Of a stretch of DNA of 64,000 nt, positions 24,901 to 33,100 are shown piece after piece (position 1 is the first letter of the stretch; each line of letters starts with the position of its first letter). This DNA is from Ditylenchus dipsaci (taxonomy: Eukaryota > Nematoda > Chromadorea > Rhabditida > Anguinidae), in contig SADC01000915.1 of assembly GCA_004194705.1 (NCBI GenBank), positions 62,001-126,000 of the forward strand. Reading direction: 5' to 3'. Below the pieces are notes generated by a model that made no database searches, was not told the DNA's origin, and was given only the letters and a program-made list of their open reading frames with translations. The position numbers were made by a program, and so were the translations under genes.

Positions 24901-25855
24901 TTGCAAGGATTCCGATTATGCCGATCGTTTTTTTGAATAGCGAAATTTTCGCCGTAAAGAACCGCGAGTCTCGATAAACCGGTACGCCTTTTTCAAAAAA
25001 GGGTTACCGGTTTTTTCAAAAAACAGATGCTGGCTTATCGAAACTCGCGGGTCTTTACAACAAAAAATTTGCTATTTAAAAATACGACCTGCAGAAGTGG
25101 AATCCTTTCGATATTTCGGACCAGACTGGAGAGCCACATTTGGCAAAAGACTTGTGAAATCGAAGTAAAAAAGTGTCCGACCCAAGGCGGGAACGAACTT
25201 TAGGGGGTGCCGAATTAGTGAGACTCGAAAGGGCAAGGGGTCGACTGTACATAAAAAATCCAAGTAAGATCTTACATTTGCCACTGGCTTACAAACTGCA
25301 GGCACACTGGCTTCATTGCTTTTAACCGGTCTTTTACTATTGCCATTGGAATCTTCATCAGTACCCGTTTCTGTTTTCACTGTTGTGGATGTGCCCATTG
25401 ACTCTGCAAAAATTTGAACAATTAATAATAATCCAAAACACAATATTCTATACCTTTTCTCGGCTGTTTGAACAAGCGTTGATGGCTGGCAGAGGAGCAG
25501 GCTGCAACACCACGACACTCGGCTGATCCACCACCACCGGAGGTAATTCTGTTTCTGAGCCAGCAATTGAGCGTCTTTCTTTGACCAATTTCTTGTTTCT
25601 GCTCGACCTTCTCCTCCTGGAGCCGACTGGTTGCTGATCGGATCTGGATTTGACTGCATTATTGGCTTTAGGTTTAGCTATGCCCTTGTCATCTGCCGAA
25701 TTGTTGTCAGTATTCTGTTGTTCATCTGCAAGAAAGCCGTTGTGAGCCAAGGAATTCTGTTGCAGCTGCTGCTGCTGACTAGGCAATGCTCCAGAGTCGA
25801 CGCCGGAAACAACTTTAGCGAAAGAGAGCATCGGCTGAGATGTTCGGCCTGCCAT
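921..25855 (-). CDS. LARP1: La-related protein 1 (LARP1), 14 exons, C-terminus off window
   Basis: LARP1 is a cytoplasmic RNA-binding regulator of 5'TOP mRNA translation and stability (family knowledge). Exons placed from homology and splice phase, high to low: 25855-25454, 25401-25276, 24711-24469, 24441-24296, 23702-23491, 12050-11667, 11527-11147, 9070-8585, 8026-7834, 4118-3683, 3635-3483, 2327-2139, 2084-1897, 1114-921. The ATG at 25855 follows an in-frame TAA 12 bases upstream. Landmarks in order: [16 protein letters not shown], an Asn/Gln-rich stretch, a complete La motif ([26 protein letters not shown]), [31 protein letters not shown] and [13 protein letters not shown], which in relatives lies just before the DM15 cap-binding repeats. 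The DM15 exons must lie left of base 1. Splice phases agree only if about ten single bases are missing in exons 5, 6, 8, 10, 11, 12 and 13. The exon 7 frame is the least certain. Introns are full of transposons. Confidence 0.92.
1294..1410. repeat. Small inverted repeat AGAAATTCTACAG
   Basis: GAGAAATTCTACAGTTATC at about 1297-1315 is mirrored near 1370-1386 and repeated near 1401-1411. A related copy lies in a YME1L1 intron at 61998-62060. This is probably a short MITE fragment; no target duplication was identified. Confidence 0.45.
1481..1873. mobile_element. TTAA-flanked palindromic MITE
   Basis: A 393-bp element with inverted ends of about 60 bp starting AGGACCCTGTCTCTTCCTTA and including TTTGAATGCGCGCGGGACCA, flanked by TTAA (1477-1480 and 1874-1877). 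TTAA duplications are typical of piggyBac-like and Kolobok-like elements. It sits in LARP1 intron 13 just after the donor. A diverged half copy lies at 34680-34745. Confidence 0.85.
4601..5381. mobile_element. Nested foldback element, word CCCGTCAAAT
   Basis: Ends GGCTATAAGTGAAAACACCC and GGGTGTTTTCAATTTGAGCC are inverted, with a 9-bp duplication AATATCATT (4592-4600, 5382-5390). Both arms repeat CCCGTCAAA(A)TATGTAAAT. The internal palindrome (GGTTTACTAAAGGGGAGTAA, CGATTGAGCGGATCAGATTT) is shared with 19205-19800 and 38805-39345, whose arms carry a different word. Confidence 0.88.
5394..6736 (+). mobile_element. mariner element
   Basis: A 1343-bp element with inverted ends (T)TAGGTTGTGTCAAAAGTT...AACGAACTTTTGACACAACCT and TA duplications at 5392-5393 and 6737-6738. 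Length, ends and the encoded transposase are typical of mariner. It is nested in the 4231-7772 foldback element, thirteen bases from the end of another insertion. Confidence 0.93.
5544..6644 (+). pseudogene. mariner transposase with two introns, inactivated
   Basis: The transposase cuts and inserts the element in the nucleus (family knowledge). Exons 5544-5864, 5915-6184 and 6229-6644 are separated by GT-AG introns of 50 and 44 nt. Seen: N-terminal helix-turn-helix region with SGRPS, then [24 protein letters not shown] (first catalytic Asp), [11 protein letters not shown] (second) and [20 protein letters not shown] (third Asp). An acceptor-like TTTTCAG directly precedes the ATG, suggesting a 5'UTR intron. 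Damage: an in-frame TAA in VPH*LSEAN and one missing base before the second intron (WWDTEGTVHFEL needs an extra G). Four residues seem lost before PHPPYSPD. Introns in a mariner transposase are unusual. Confidence 0.88.
6860..6975. repeat. GGTACC-type minisatellite
   Basis: Degenerate units of about 12-18 bp such as AGGTACTCA, GTAGTACCCAGGTAGCGGTA and CCGAGGTAGTGG. The same array recurs at 19800-20040 (inverse) and 48715-48915. No coding potential. Confidence 0.6.
7834..8026 (-). CDS. LARP1: LARP1 exon 9: La motif
   Basis: This 193-nt exon holds almost the whole La motif: [19 protein letters not shown], then [18 protein letters not shown], then LKDSDKVEL. The preceding exon ends in RKQ plus AT, and the C at 8026 completes Ile to give the family signature RKQIEYYFS. 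The exon is free of frame breaks and ends in phase 0 at a GTGAGC donor. The next exon, 3.7 kb away, continues with [13 protein letters not shown], as in LARP1 relatives. Confidence 0.95.
9797..10693. mobile_element. Foldback element with poly-C arms and GCGCGC hairpin core
   Basis: Arms begin GCCGCTATTCCATTGTACC / GGTACAATGGAATAGTGCC and include a 14-base C tract. The flanking duplication is GACAATTT (9789-9796, 10694-10701). The core contains AAGGTAAGTGAGTGCGCGCA, a GC-rich hairpin and a mirrored ATGCGCACACCCACATACC. It lies in LARP1 intron 7 (11146-9071). Core copies recur at 22463-23255, 30780-31050, 32235-32285 and 49395-49790. Confidence 0.88.
12262..12332 (-). tRNA. tRNA-Ala (AGC)
   Basis: On the minus strand the sequence folds as a tRNA: GGGGCTG acceptor, D arm AGCTCAGTGGTAGAGC (box A), a perfect 5-bp anticodon stem TCCGC/GCGGA around loop TTAGCGT (anticodon AGC) and T arm with GGTTCAATTCC (box B). 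The acceptor stem pairs with CTGCTCC with one mismatch and one G-U. It lies within LARP1 intron 5 on the same strand. It could be functional or a recent tRNA-derived copy. Confidence 0.75.
12333..15838. other. LARP1 intron 5, part: diffuse, with two MITE remnants
   Basis: Contains a half copy of the CCGTATTTCCTC MITE ending near 13072 and a GTTCGTTCCCGCC-family copy at about 13588-13955 (arms GTTCGTTCCCGCCAAGGGTC and a diverged complement). Two higher-GC stretches, 13200-13400 (with a short CA run) and 14335-14700 (with TTATATAA), could be alternative promoter or UTR sequence; no convincing exon was found. Around 15043-15570 are diverged arms with AACTTTCGATAAACC / GGTTTATCGAGG. Confidence 0.4.
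15839..17684. repeat. 1.85-kb near-perfect palindrome
   Basis: The left arm 15839-16565 and right arm 16945-17684 are inverted copies with only a few differences. Outer ends include AGGAGCATGCTTTCCTGTTG and its complement. The spacer of about 380 bp holds a further diverged repeat. A module of the form GCATTAGATAAGTT, then TTTAGCTCAT, then a pyrimidine run and CTTTTCAG occurs near 16155-16216, 16497-16560 and 16705-16766. It resembles a 3' splice site each time. No protein-coding potential was seen. It lies in LARP1 intron 5. Confidence 0.85.
17685..18539. other. LARP1 intron 5, part: no feature seen
   Basis: Low-complexity TCTATCTAT, purine-rich and GTGTGTCC stretches without a convincing exon, RNA gene or element end. 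Confidence 0.4.
18540..18660. repeat. Tandem array, word CAATGGTCCAAATTCACCCT
   Basis: Six head-to-tail units of about 20 bp (AATTCACCCTCAATGGTCC). It resembles one terminus of the word-type foldback elements, but I found no matching inverted array. Confidence 0.6.
19205..19800. mobile_element. Palindromic element, word TTTCTGTCACAGATT
   Basis: Left arm repeats TCTGTCACAGATT(T); right arm carries the inverse GTGACAGAAAAAAGTGAA. The core has CACTCCGGAATGGCCAAAAG, GTTTACTAAAGG and GATTGAGCGGATCAGATTTC, matching 38805-39345 and, with other arms, 4601-5381. Precise ends and duplication are not resolved. Confidence 0.7.
19801..20040. repeat. GGTACC-type minisatellite
   Basis: About 15 degenerate units such as GGTACCCCTTACCTGAGTA and ACCACCTGGTCAAC. 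Same family as 48715-48915 but in the opposite orientation. The element at 20044 is inserted into it. Confidence 0.7.
20044..20195. mobile_element. GCC-rich foldback element
   Basis: Inverted ends CATACCTGCAGCGCCGCC / GGCGGCGCTGCAGGTATG with an 8-bp duplication GTACCGAC (20036-20043, 20196-20203). The interior is (GCCGCC)-like, strikingly GC-rich for this DNA. Same end type as 46805-47347. Confidence 0.88.
20586..21008. mobile_element. pogo/Tigger-like MITE, GTTCGTTCCCGCC family
   Basis: The best-preserved family member: ends CAGTCGACTCTCGATT / AATCGAGAGTTGACTG flanked by TA, then GTTCGTTCCCACCTAGGATC arms and an inner palindrome (GATTCCGATTTTGCCGATCG). No transposase. Confidence 0.82.
21500..21742. 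repeat. GGGGCATGCCCGTGCGTTAA palindrome
   Basis: Arms CTTAAAGGGGCATGCCCGTG and the complement near 21730, with CGCGAACCAGCAG / CTGCTGGTTCGCG. Related arms recur at 53690-54075. Around 21760-21900, GTCCCGCGGGAC words form a further short palindrome. Confidence 0.6.
22463..23255. mobile_element. Foldback element, word CGACTCGTTACA
   Basis: The left arm alternates CGACTCGTTACATTGA and CGACTCGTTACAC; the right arm carries the inverse. Flanks share GTTTTGTAC (22455-22463, 23256-23264), an 8-9 bp duplication. The core is the AAGGTAAGTGAGTGCGCGCA hairpin also found in 9797-10693. It lies in LARP1 intron 5. Confidence 0.88.
23945..24272. mobile_element. Partial GTTCGTTCCCGCC-family MITE with inner palindrome
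   Basis: The right end is intact (GACCCTAGGCGGGTACGAAC then GAGAGTCGACTGTA). The left end is missing. It includes an inner palindrome around 23945-24080 (AAAACGGCTTTTTCTGGATT, TTTGTCGCGCGACAAA). It lies in LARP1 intron 4. Confidence 0.55.
24784..25215. mobile_element. GTTCGTTCCCGCC-family MITE
   Basis: Arms TCTCACTAATCCGGCACCCC / GGGGTGCCGAATTAGTGAGA followed by GTTTGTTCCCGCCTTGGGTC and its complement, around an inner palindrome containing CCGCGAGTCTCGATAAACCG. It occupies most of LARP1 intron 2 (25275-24712). Confidence 0.78.
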
Positions 25856-26599
25856 ATCGCTAGTTTAATTCTCCCGTATATTGATTGCACACACCAAGAC
25901 TGCACAAGAAGACGCCAGCAAAAGTCTCTTTCCTGAAAAAAGTGATTTTACCAATTTTTTATCAACTGATAATGGTTCGCTGTGGGTCATCTTCAACCCA
26001 TTTTTTTGAAAAATATTTCAAGTTCGTCCGAGTTTTTGGTTTAGCTAAATATATCATTTGATACATTTTGACTCAAAATATTTCTATTTTGATATACAAA
26101 AATTAAAAAAAAACATCGCAACAATTTTGAATTCAATATACGATTTCAATACTAATACTCGAAAGTCCAAAAAAATATCCCCAAAATGATGACTTTTTCA
26201 CCAGAAATAAAATTCAAACAAAAAGATCAGCAAGTTATAGTAATTGATAGTAGACTAAGCCAAACAACTACTAGCACTTTACACAACCAACAATATTCAC
26301 ACAAATCAGGAAAGCGGCTGGAAACCGCTAGCAAAATAAAAGAGAAAGCTAAGAAATAACACAAGGCAGGATCACACCAACCAAAAAATATACAAAATCA
26401 CAAGAGGAAATTCCTGAATTAGCGCAGACATAATGCCAAGCAAAAATCATTTTTTGTACAAAAATATTTTTGGCAGTCAAAAATAAAACAGATAAGCAGA
26501 CAGAATTTATGTGTTCTTGGTCGGTTGGTTTTTTCTTGGTTTTGACAAAAAAAATTCAGTTTGTCGAGCTACCGAGTAAAATTAATCAAAACCCTAACC
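25856..26599. other. Putative LARP1 promoter/5'UTR side of divergent intergenic region
   Basis: No gene seen. The stretch lies immediately upstream of the LARP1 start and is AT-rich. A promoter is inferred only from position; no TATA box or initiator is convincing. Confidence 0.3.
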
Positions 26600-27035
26600 A
26601 AATGATAATGGTCTTGTTGGCTCAAAGGTAGCGCAGTGGAGGAGACTAAAATTAAAAAAAAATGTTGTGGAATCGATTTCGACTGGTAGCATTTTTTAAC
26701 CCATTTTTAGTTTTACTAATGAGTATTTAGCTAATTTAGCACCCAATGAAGTTTTATAAATTTTCAATTTTTCAACTTAAAAAATAGATAAGCAGGGTAA
26801 AAATTTTTATTCGTGCTTATATAAAAGAAAATTTGTTGGACGCGCTACCAAAAATAAGTAATCAAAAACTTTGTCAAAAGGTAATGATCTAGATGGCTCA
26901 GTGGTATAGCACCTGAGGAGGATGAAATTGAAAGAAAACGGTTGGGTTCGAATCCCACTGGTAGCAATTTTTTTTATTTTCACTTCTACTCATGAGTATT
27001 CAGCTAATTTAGCACTCAATCAAGTTTTTGTAAAA
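26600..27035 (+). repeat. Two tRNA-derived SINE-like copies
   Basis: Two diverged copies, about 26600-26765 and 26868-27035, share a tRNA-like head (the second has box A TGGCTCAGTGGTATAGC and box B GGTTCGAATCC), then CTGGTAGCA, a T-rich stretch and a common tail with GAGTATTTAGCTAATTTAGC. A split-promoter head plus unrelated shared tail is typical of tRNA SINEs. Confidence 0.55.
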
Positions 27036-27341
27036 GTATTAGTAGTAAAAGAGGTAGCAGCAGTGGAAAAAGCAGCATCAGCAGGAGGAGCAAGATCAGC
27101 AGAAAAGTTACGAAAGTTAGAGAGGGGAGCATAAAATCATAATATATTTTGAAGCTCTCCGATTTTTAGTTCTCTACCTTTGCCTGCTTGACTGCCTGCT
27201 GGATTTCTCTACCTTGCTACCTGGCTAGTCTCCTGCTACCTCTGATAGGTCTAGAGCGGGTGTGTGTATGTAGTAAAGTGTGTGTGTGCAGTCAAGTCAG
27301 CACACAGTTTGTTTTTTGACTGATTGTGTGAGGAGGAGGTG

Positions 27342-27376
27342 ATGGAAAATCAACAAGACCTGAACCAAGTTTTACG
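27342..27376 (+). CDS. FHIP1: Tentative first coding exon of FHIP1
   Basis: An ATG in good context (GTGATGG), preceded by an in-frame TGA, starts MENQQDLNQVLR and runs into a CG|GTAGTA donor. It could splice (phase 2) to a TAG acceptor at the 30136 exon to give SRSPEPP. Nothing else supports it; the true FHIP1 start may be elsewhere. AGCAG- and GTGTG-rich sequence upstream may be its 5'UTR or promoter. Confidence 0.25.
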
Positions 27377-28374
27377 GTAGTAAATTTAATCTTTTGAATT
27401 TTCGTCTCGAGACAAAAGACTTTTGAAAATTGGTTTACATTTATTTTTGCTTTTTATTTGGAGTGAAATTTTTTGATTATTATTATATATGTGTTTTTAG
27501 TGGTTTGGAATTTTTCTTGAAATCACAGGGCCGATTGTTCTATACTGTTGGAGCAGTTTTTAGCCCGATTTTTCTTGTCTTTTTATATTTTTTATTGTCT
27601 CTTTTTTATTTTTTTTAACATTGTAAAGGCGTCTATGCAATTTTGTCAGATTTAGCCACTTCTTTCTTGTTCACTTCTCTCTTTTTACCTAATTTCTGTT
27701 GTCAGCATTATCGCCGTTGTGCCACTCCGCTTATTTTGTAAAATTTTGAGTACTATATCAAAATTTCACCCTTATTCATAGATTTACATAGGACTTGAAA
27801 ATTTTCTCTGACAGACAGGAGGAAGAGTTTGGCTATGTTGTAGAATCCATTGCCAAAATTTGCCTTCATCCCCCTGTGTTTTTTTGTGAAAAATAGCTTA
27901 ATCCCCCTGTTGTTTTTTAATATTGGCCACGATGATAAAGATGACCATGTTAACCATAATCATCTTAATCACCATGCTCACCTAAATGCAGGGCTCCCAG
28001 ATTTTGAGATTCCAAATCTTTTTAATTTTTGAAATTGTTAGTCAAAATGATATTTTGTAGCCTTTGTAGCCTGTATTTTGGGTTCGTACTCATTTGCGCG
28101 CACTCGTTTGCGCGCAACTCATGAGTGCCCGCTCCGTCAAACATATAATATTATGGAAAACCGCTGGTGAACTATGATAACTTTCCGGCGGCCTAATTAA
28201 GAATAATTAAGACTTATTGAGTTGAGAAAGATTAAGAAATAATAATTTTTAGAAATATGGTGAATAGGAAATCGTGGTCGTCTTGAGTTTAGATTCTTAT
28301 TGTCCCGAATTGAAAAAAAATTGAGGCCGAAATTTTTTACCAATGACAACCGTTATCATAATAAAACACCAATA

Positions 28375-28562
28375 CAGTGGACGCTCGATATAACGATGCT
28401 CAATATAACGTTTCGCTCGATATAACGTTATATTAAAAAATTCCTTTTTTTTGGCTAGACTACAGTGTATTCTCGATAAATCGACGATCGATATGACGTC
28501 CACTCGTTATAACGTTTCATTTCAGACGGTCCCTTCAGGGACGTTATATTGAGCGTCGACTG
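28375..28562. mobile_element. pogo-like MITE
   Basis: 188 bp, ends CAGTGGACGCTCGATATAAC / TTATATTGAGCGTCGACTG flanked by TA, with repeated CTCGATATAACG words inside. Nested in 28081-29744. Confidence 0.85.
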
Positions 28563-28704
28563 TAACAGACTTTTATTTCAAACACAAAACAACTCAATAA
28601 CGCTAACAGACAAATAAAATCATTTTAAAGATTTTTTTCTTGATTGCCTTCCTGTTCTTCCTGCTGCAGAAACGGAAACTCGACTAGGTAATGCTATATA
28701 GCTC

Positions 28705-28944
28705 TCAAGAAAGTAGTCTAGAAAACTTTTTAGCAACCAAGTAGACAATTCTAAATTTCAGTTTATTAACTTGTAAACTGTTTTTAAGGTTTAGTTCCTG
28801 AAACAAGGGCGTAGTTTGCCAGGCTTCTTTTATTTCATCTGAGCGACGAGCAACATCTTGTTCTGGAAGAAATGCCAAGGATGGTAGACACCGTGAAAGT
28901 TCACGAGTATTAGAATCGTCATGAGCGGCGCGGAGGTGCCTTGA
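28705..28944 (-). pseudogene. MULE-like transposase fragment (C-terminal part)
   Basis: An 80-codon frame opening after a TTTTAG acceptor-like site, with no start codon. It reads RELSRCLPSLAFLPEQDVAR followed by an acidic EIKEAW. LPxLAFLPxxDV resembles the conserved C-terminal segment of animal Mutator-like transposases as I recall it. A second open stretch upstream (about 29100-29000, LDEVFEDFAMSYSRF) may be another exon. It lies inside a foldback element with an 8-bp duplication, which fits a MULE origin. Homology is inferred by eye. Confidence 0.45.
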
Positions 28945-29752
28945 CTAAAAACAATAAAATTTCAATGATGAACAATACTCTAAATTCAAATCTTGCCTAA
29001 ACATCGGCAAATGTGTTCTTCGACAAATCAAACCGGGAATAGCTCATAGCGAAATCTTCGAAAACCTCATCTAATGCGTTAATGGTAGAAGACTCAAAAT
29101 CTAAATTACAAAAATCCTTTAATTGTTAGATTACACATAAATGGTTTTTCACACATGAATGATGTCATACAAAAAATTACCGATCATAATTGACTGTGGT
29201 TAAAGATCAATATTTTTAAAACTTGCAACATTCGCACATATGTTGCAGCACACATGTCAGGCAGCAAAGCGTATAAGAAAAAAGCGTCATTTCCCCAATA
29301 AAGACGTCGATACTGTGGAGCTCAACAAAACACGACACTTACTTTATTCGCAGCAGTTGACAATCAAGTATTGCCCTCCTCCGTTTGATAGTGACACGAC
29401 CCCTGAAAAAAAGTAAAAATCAGGGTATTGAGTTAAAATCTGAAGCTAAACATCATTGACATACCTTATTAGCTGGTTGAACTGTTTTTTAAGTTCGAGC
29501 CTAAATGTTAGCTAGTCAGACATCATTCACGTTAATATTCATCGAGGTAAACTAAACACAATAATAATAGAGCGAAAATACAGACGAATGGTAAAATAGC
29601 AGTGAATAATGTTTCTATAATCCCATAAATGTAAACCACGAATCCATGAGTTTTAGAATCAATGAGGCGGAATTATGAATGCGCGCAAATGAGTGCGCGC
29701 GAACGAGTGCGCGCAAATGAGTTGCGCGCAAATAAGTAGTAACGGTATTTTG

Positions 29753-30135
29753 TAGTCCGATCCGAGAAAAGCAAATTTAAAAAATATGACTAAAGTGTAT
29801 TTATGCGCATTTTTTTGTAAAAGTTTTTGTATCTGTACAAAGTGACAATTTTTTTAGACAACCTAGTATTTGAACAAAAAGGCAACAGAAAGCTAATTTT
29901 TTCTACAGTTGTGTGTTATTTCATGGTGTTTGCCTTTATTCTGCATACGGTTGATGCGAAAACTGTGGGCTTCTCTATCCAAATCGGTATGTTTTTGGTC
30001 GATCGAAAATTTGCCAATAAGGCCACTTTGAAAATAAGGATCAAAAACTTTTTGTTGAAAAAATTACTTATTAAATTAAGTTGTCAAAAAAAATTTCACT
30101 GCAATCTCAGTTATTTTTGATCTCTCATTTTGTAG
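29753..30135. other. Region just upstream of the first firm FHIP1 exon
   Basis: AT-rich, with an open plus frame of 97 codons (29827-30120) that resembles nothing I know and ends before the acceptor at 30135. It is probably intron or 5'UTR. Confidence 0.3.
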
Positions 30136-33100
30136 GTAGGTAGTAGTCGTTCGCCGGAGCCACCACTATCGCCGACAAGCCAGAATGGTGTGGTGGGTGA
30201 TCAGGAACTTTGGCGAGGACCTAGCCCCTCTAGCACAAGCAAGACTAAATGGTGGTCATGTTCATAGTTTTGTTTAATTGTGTCAAATTTATTTAAAAAT
30301 GTTATTAGGAATCCAGAGTTTGCATCAGGTAGTGGATAAATTGATTGGAATGAAGTTAGTAAAACTGTTTTTGATTTTCAGATCCGGCGGTTTGGGAGAG
30401 TCAGTTCCTTGAGCATTGGGAGAAGTTGAGAAAGCTCATTTCACATCCTAGTAACAATGTGACAAAGACATTCAATGAAGTGGGTAACACATTTACTGCA
30501 GTCAACCCTCGATAACTAATCAAATCCAAGGATACTGTTATTAAAATCCGGTAACAGTATAGAATCCCCGGGTTGGCCGGACATACTCCCCAGCTATCGC
30601 GAAATTTACTTTTCCTCAAGGGGAAAGGACCCATCAACTCTGGCTTCGGTTCTTATTTTTTATCCGGGACACCTTTTTTTCTAATAAGAACCGATTATTC
30701 AGGAGTTCTAAATAAACCCATATTGCAATGAAAGGGAATGAAAGGGGTCCACTTTTGTGGCAAAACAATTTAACAGTGAATATTGTCATATTTTGGCTGT
30801 CTTACCATGTTTTTCAACATGGGCCGTGGCGAAAAAGCCTGTATATGCATTTTTTGATCGAGAGTATTTCTCGGAATCATGTCTAAGGTAAGTGAGTGCG
30901 CGCATCGGGGGCTTGGGGGCAGGAGACTTGGAGTTGAGGTGCGCACACCCACATACTTTAGACACAAATCACTCGAAAGTGACTCTGGATGCATGAAAAA
31001 GCATGCATACCAGAGTTTATTTATGCGGTAGGCCCCAGTATTCAAAACTATGTTTAAAATCTAATTTCTCTAAAATTTTAGATTGGGGAACCAAGGCGAA
31101 TCGAATTTTTTTTTCACTTTCACAGAATCTGATGACTGTGTCCCGGATAAATCGGGATCGAGAAAGACGAATATGAAATCGGTTTTCCAAAATTCACCTT
31201 GAAAGTGGGTCAGCCGTGTGGGGTTCAAGTAAAGTCTAGCCGAATTTTTAGATTGTTGAACATAGAATGACAAAATAAGGTGGCCCGGATTAAAATGAAA
31301 AATGGGTACACAAAGAAGATTTAAAGGGTGGCCCGGATAAAGGATAAGAACCCTGCCTTCTGATGGTCTGAATGGGTGTGGAAACACTTTTGTTTTTGAC
31401 TAATCAAAAAAATTTTGGTTTGCCTTGGTCACCCAATGCAAAAAATTTTGAAAAATTAAAAAATATATATATTTTTTTCAATTCGCGCCAAAACCTTTTT
31501 CAAGGGAATTAGGGCTATATTGGGAGGCGAAGGGAATTAAAGGGGCCACTTTCATGGCAAAACGTTAGAAAAGTTAATTTTTAATTTAAGAGTCCTTTCC
31601 CCTAAAGGAAAAGTAAATTTTTCGCTGGCTGGAGGAGGGGGGCGATTCTATACCATAGCCTAAAATCCTTGTACAGTTAAACCACTAAGTATATTTATTT
31701 GAGCACATTCGTTATAAATCACCACAGCATGCATCTGCGGGTTTTTTTGTCTTCGATTATTTAACAGCATTGGTTAGAATGGTCACTTTTCAAGGGTTGA
31801 CTTAGCTGATATTTTATAATTTAAAGAGATTTTTTACAGGTTAGAGAGTTGCTCGGCGAATTATGTATGTGTTTATTTGTTACAAGTGTTAATACTAATT
31901 TATAGATAGGCAAATTCATAACCCTCCGACAATCGCGATTTTCAGGCAGGACAGTTAAGGGAACTTGTTTACTTGGGGGGCCCCTCTTTCGGTCAACTAT
32001 GAATAGTGTTTAGACGTCTTCTAAGTGATTTTTATACGATAAAACCGATAAAAAAGTAGTTTCCAAACAATTTCCGCACTAAAAAAATAGGTTATCAAAA
32101 AATTTTGGTTACCATAAGTTGACCGATTGCCTTGGTCCCCCAAGCTAAAATATCGGGTATTAAGGTATCCTACCGCGTTTTGATCACTATAGCTAGGCAA
32201 AAAGGTCTCTACATGTATTTTTTTCAAGAGTCTTGCTCGGAATTATGTCTAAGGTAAGTGAGTGCGCGCATCTCTAACCAATCCACATACCTATTGGAGG
32301 CTCATCTGCCATATAACTGGTATCGAGCTATCGAAGCATTTTGATTCAGGAGAAAAGAAAGCATAATCCACCAATTTAAAGGGCCATTGCCGTCTAGACG
32401 GGGTTTCAGAATTTTGAAAATGAGGTTTGTCACAAATTTTAATTTTGTATTAGGTCAGCTAAATTTTTTATTTTTTATCACACCTGATACCCAAACGAAA
32501 GCTGAGAATATCCTCTTTCAGAATATACAGACCAAATTTCGCTAAGTAGGGAGTTTAAAAAAGTAGAAAAGGAAAAGGCACTATTAAAACTGAAAATGAA
32601 CTGACAGTGGTAAAAATAGAAGCTTTTCTTTTCCTAAGTTTCTAAACTCCTTATTTACAAAATTTGGTCTGTATTTTCCGAAAGTGGAGATCCTCAGCTT
32701 TCGATTGAAGCATCGAGTGTCCCCAAAAAAGTAGCTGATCTCATACAAAAGTAGAATTGAAATTATTAGGTTGGTGCATAAGTTTTAAACCATACAAAAG
32801 ACTTTTTTTGCAAAACGAAAATTTCTCTTATAACAAAATCCAAACAATAGGTTTTGTAGCCCTGAATCTCCTCTTTCAAATGGCATATTTAACTTAGCTT
32901 GATTATTCTGGATAACTCACCATTTGGGTCCAAACACTTGTCTGGTCATTTTGAGAAGGTTACCCGCGTTTTCATCACTTTAACTGGTCAAATGTTTTAT
33001 TGAATTTTGAGCGTCACGATAAACTTTCCTCACCATGTTGTAGCGCAGCTCAAGAGCTACAAAACCCATATTACAGAATGATTTTTAAAAATCTGAGTAT

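Larger units (their letters stand above)
28081..29744. mobile_element. Foldback element, word CTCATTTGCGCGCA
   Basis: Ends GGTTCGTACTCATTTGCGCG and CGTTACTACTTATTTGCGCG are inverted; the left end has about two and the right end four words (ACTCATTTGCGCGC, ACTCGTTTGCGCGC). A perfect 8-bp duplication GTATTTTG flanks it (28073-28080, 29745-29752). It contains a pogo-like MITE (28375-28562) and a transposase-like fragment (28705-28944). It lies between LARP1 and FHIP1. Confidence 0.9.

Noticed and set aside
921..25855. LARP1 as a pseudogene because of its frame breaks
   Set aside because: All breaks are single missing bases that restore conserved motifs and splice phases. There are no premature stops from substitutions and no larger deletions, so decay is unlikely.
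29827..30120. 97-codon plus-strand frame as the first exon of FHIP1
   Set aside because: It does not resemble FHIP N-termini, contains its own stop before the acceptor at 30135, and has AT-rich intronic composition.
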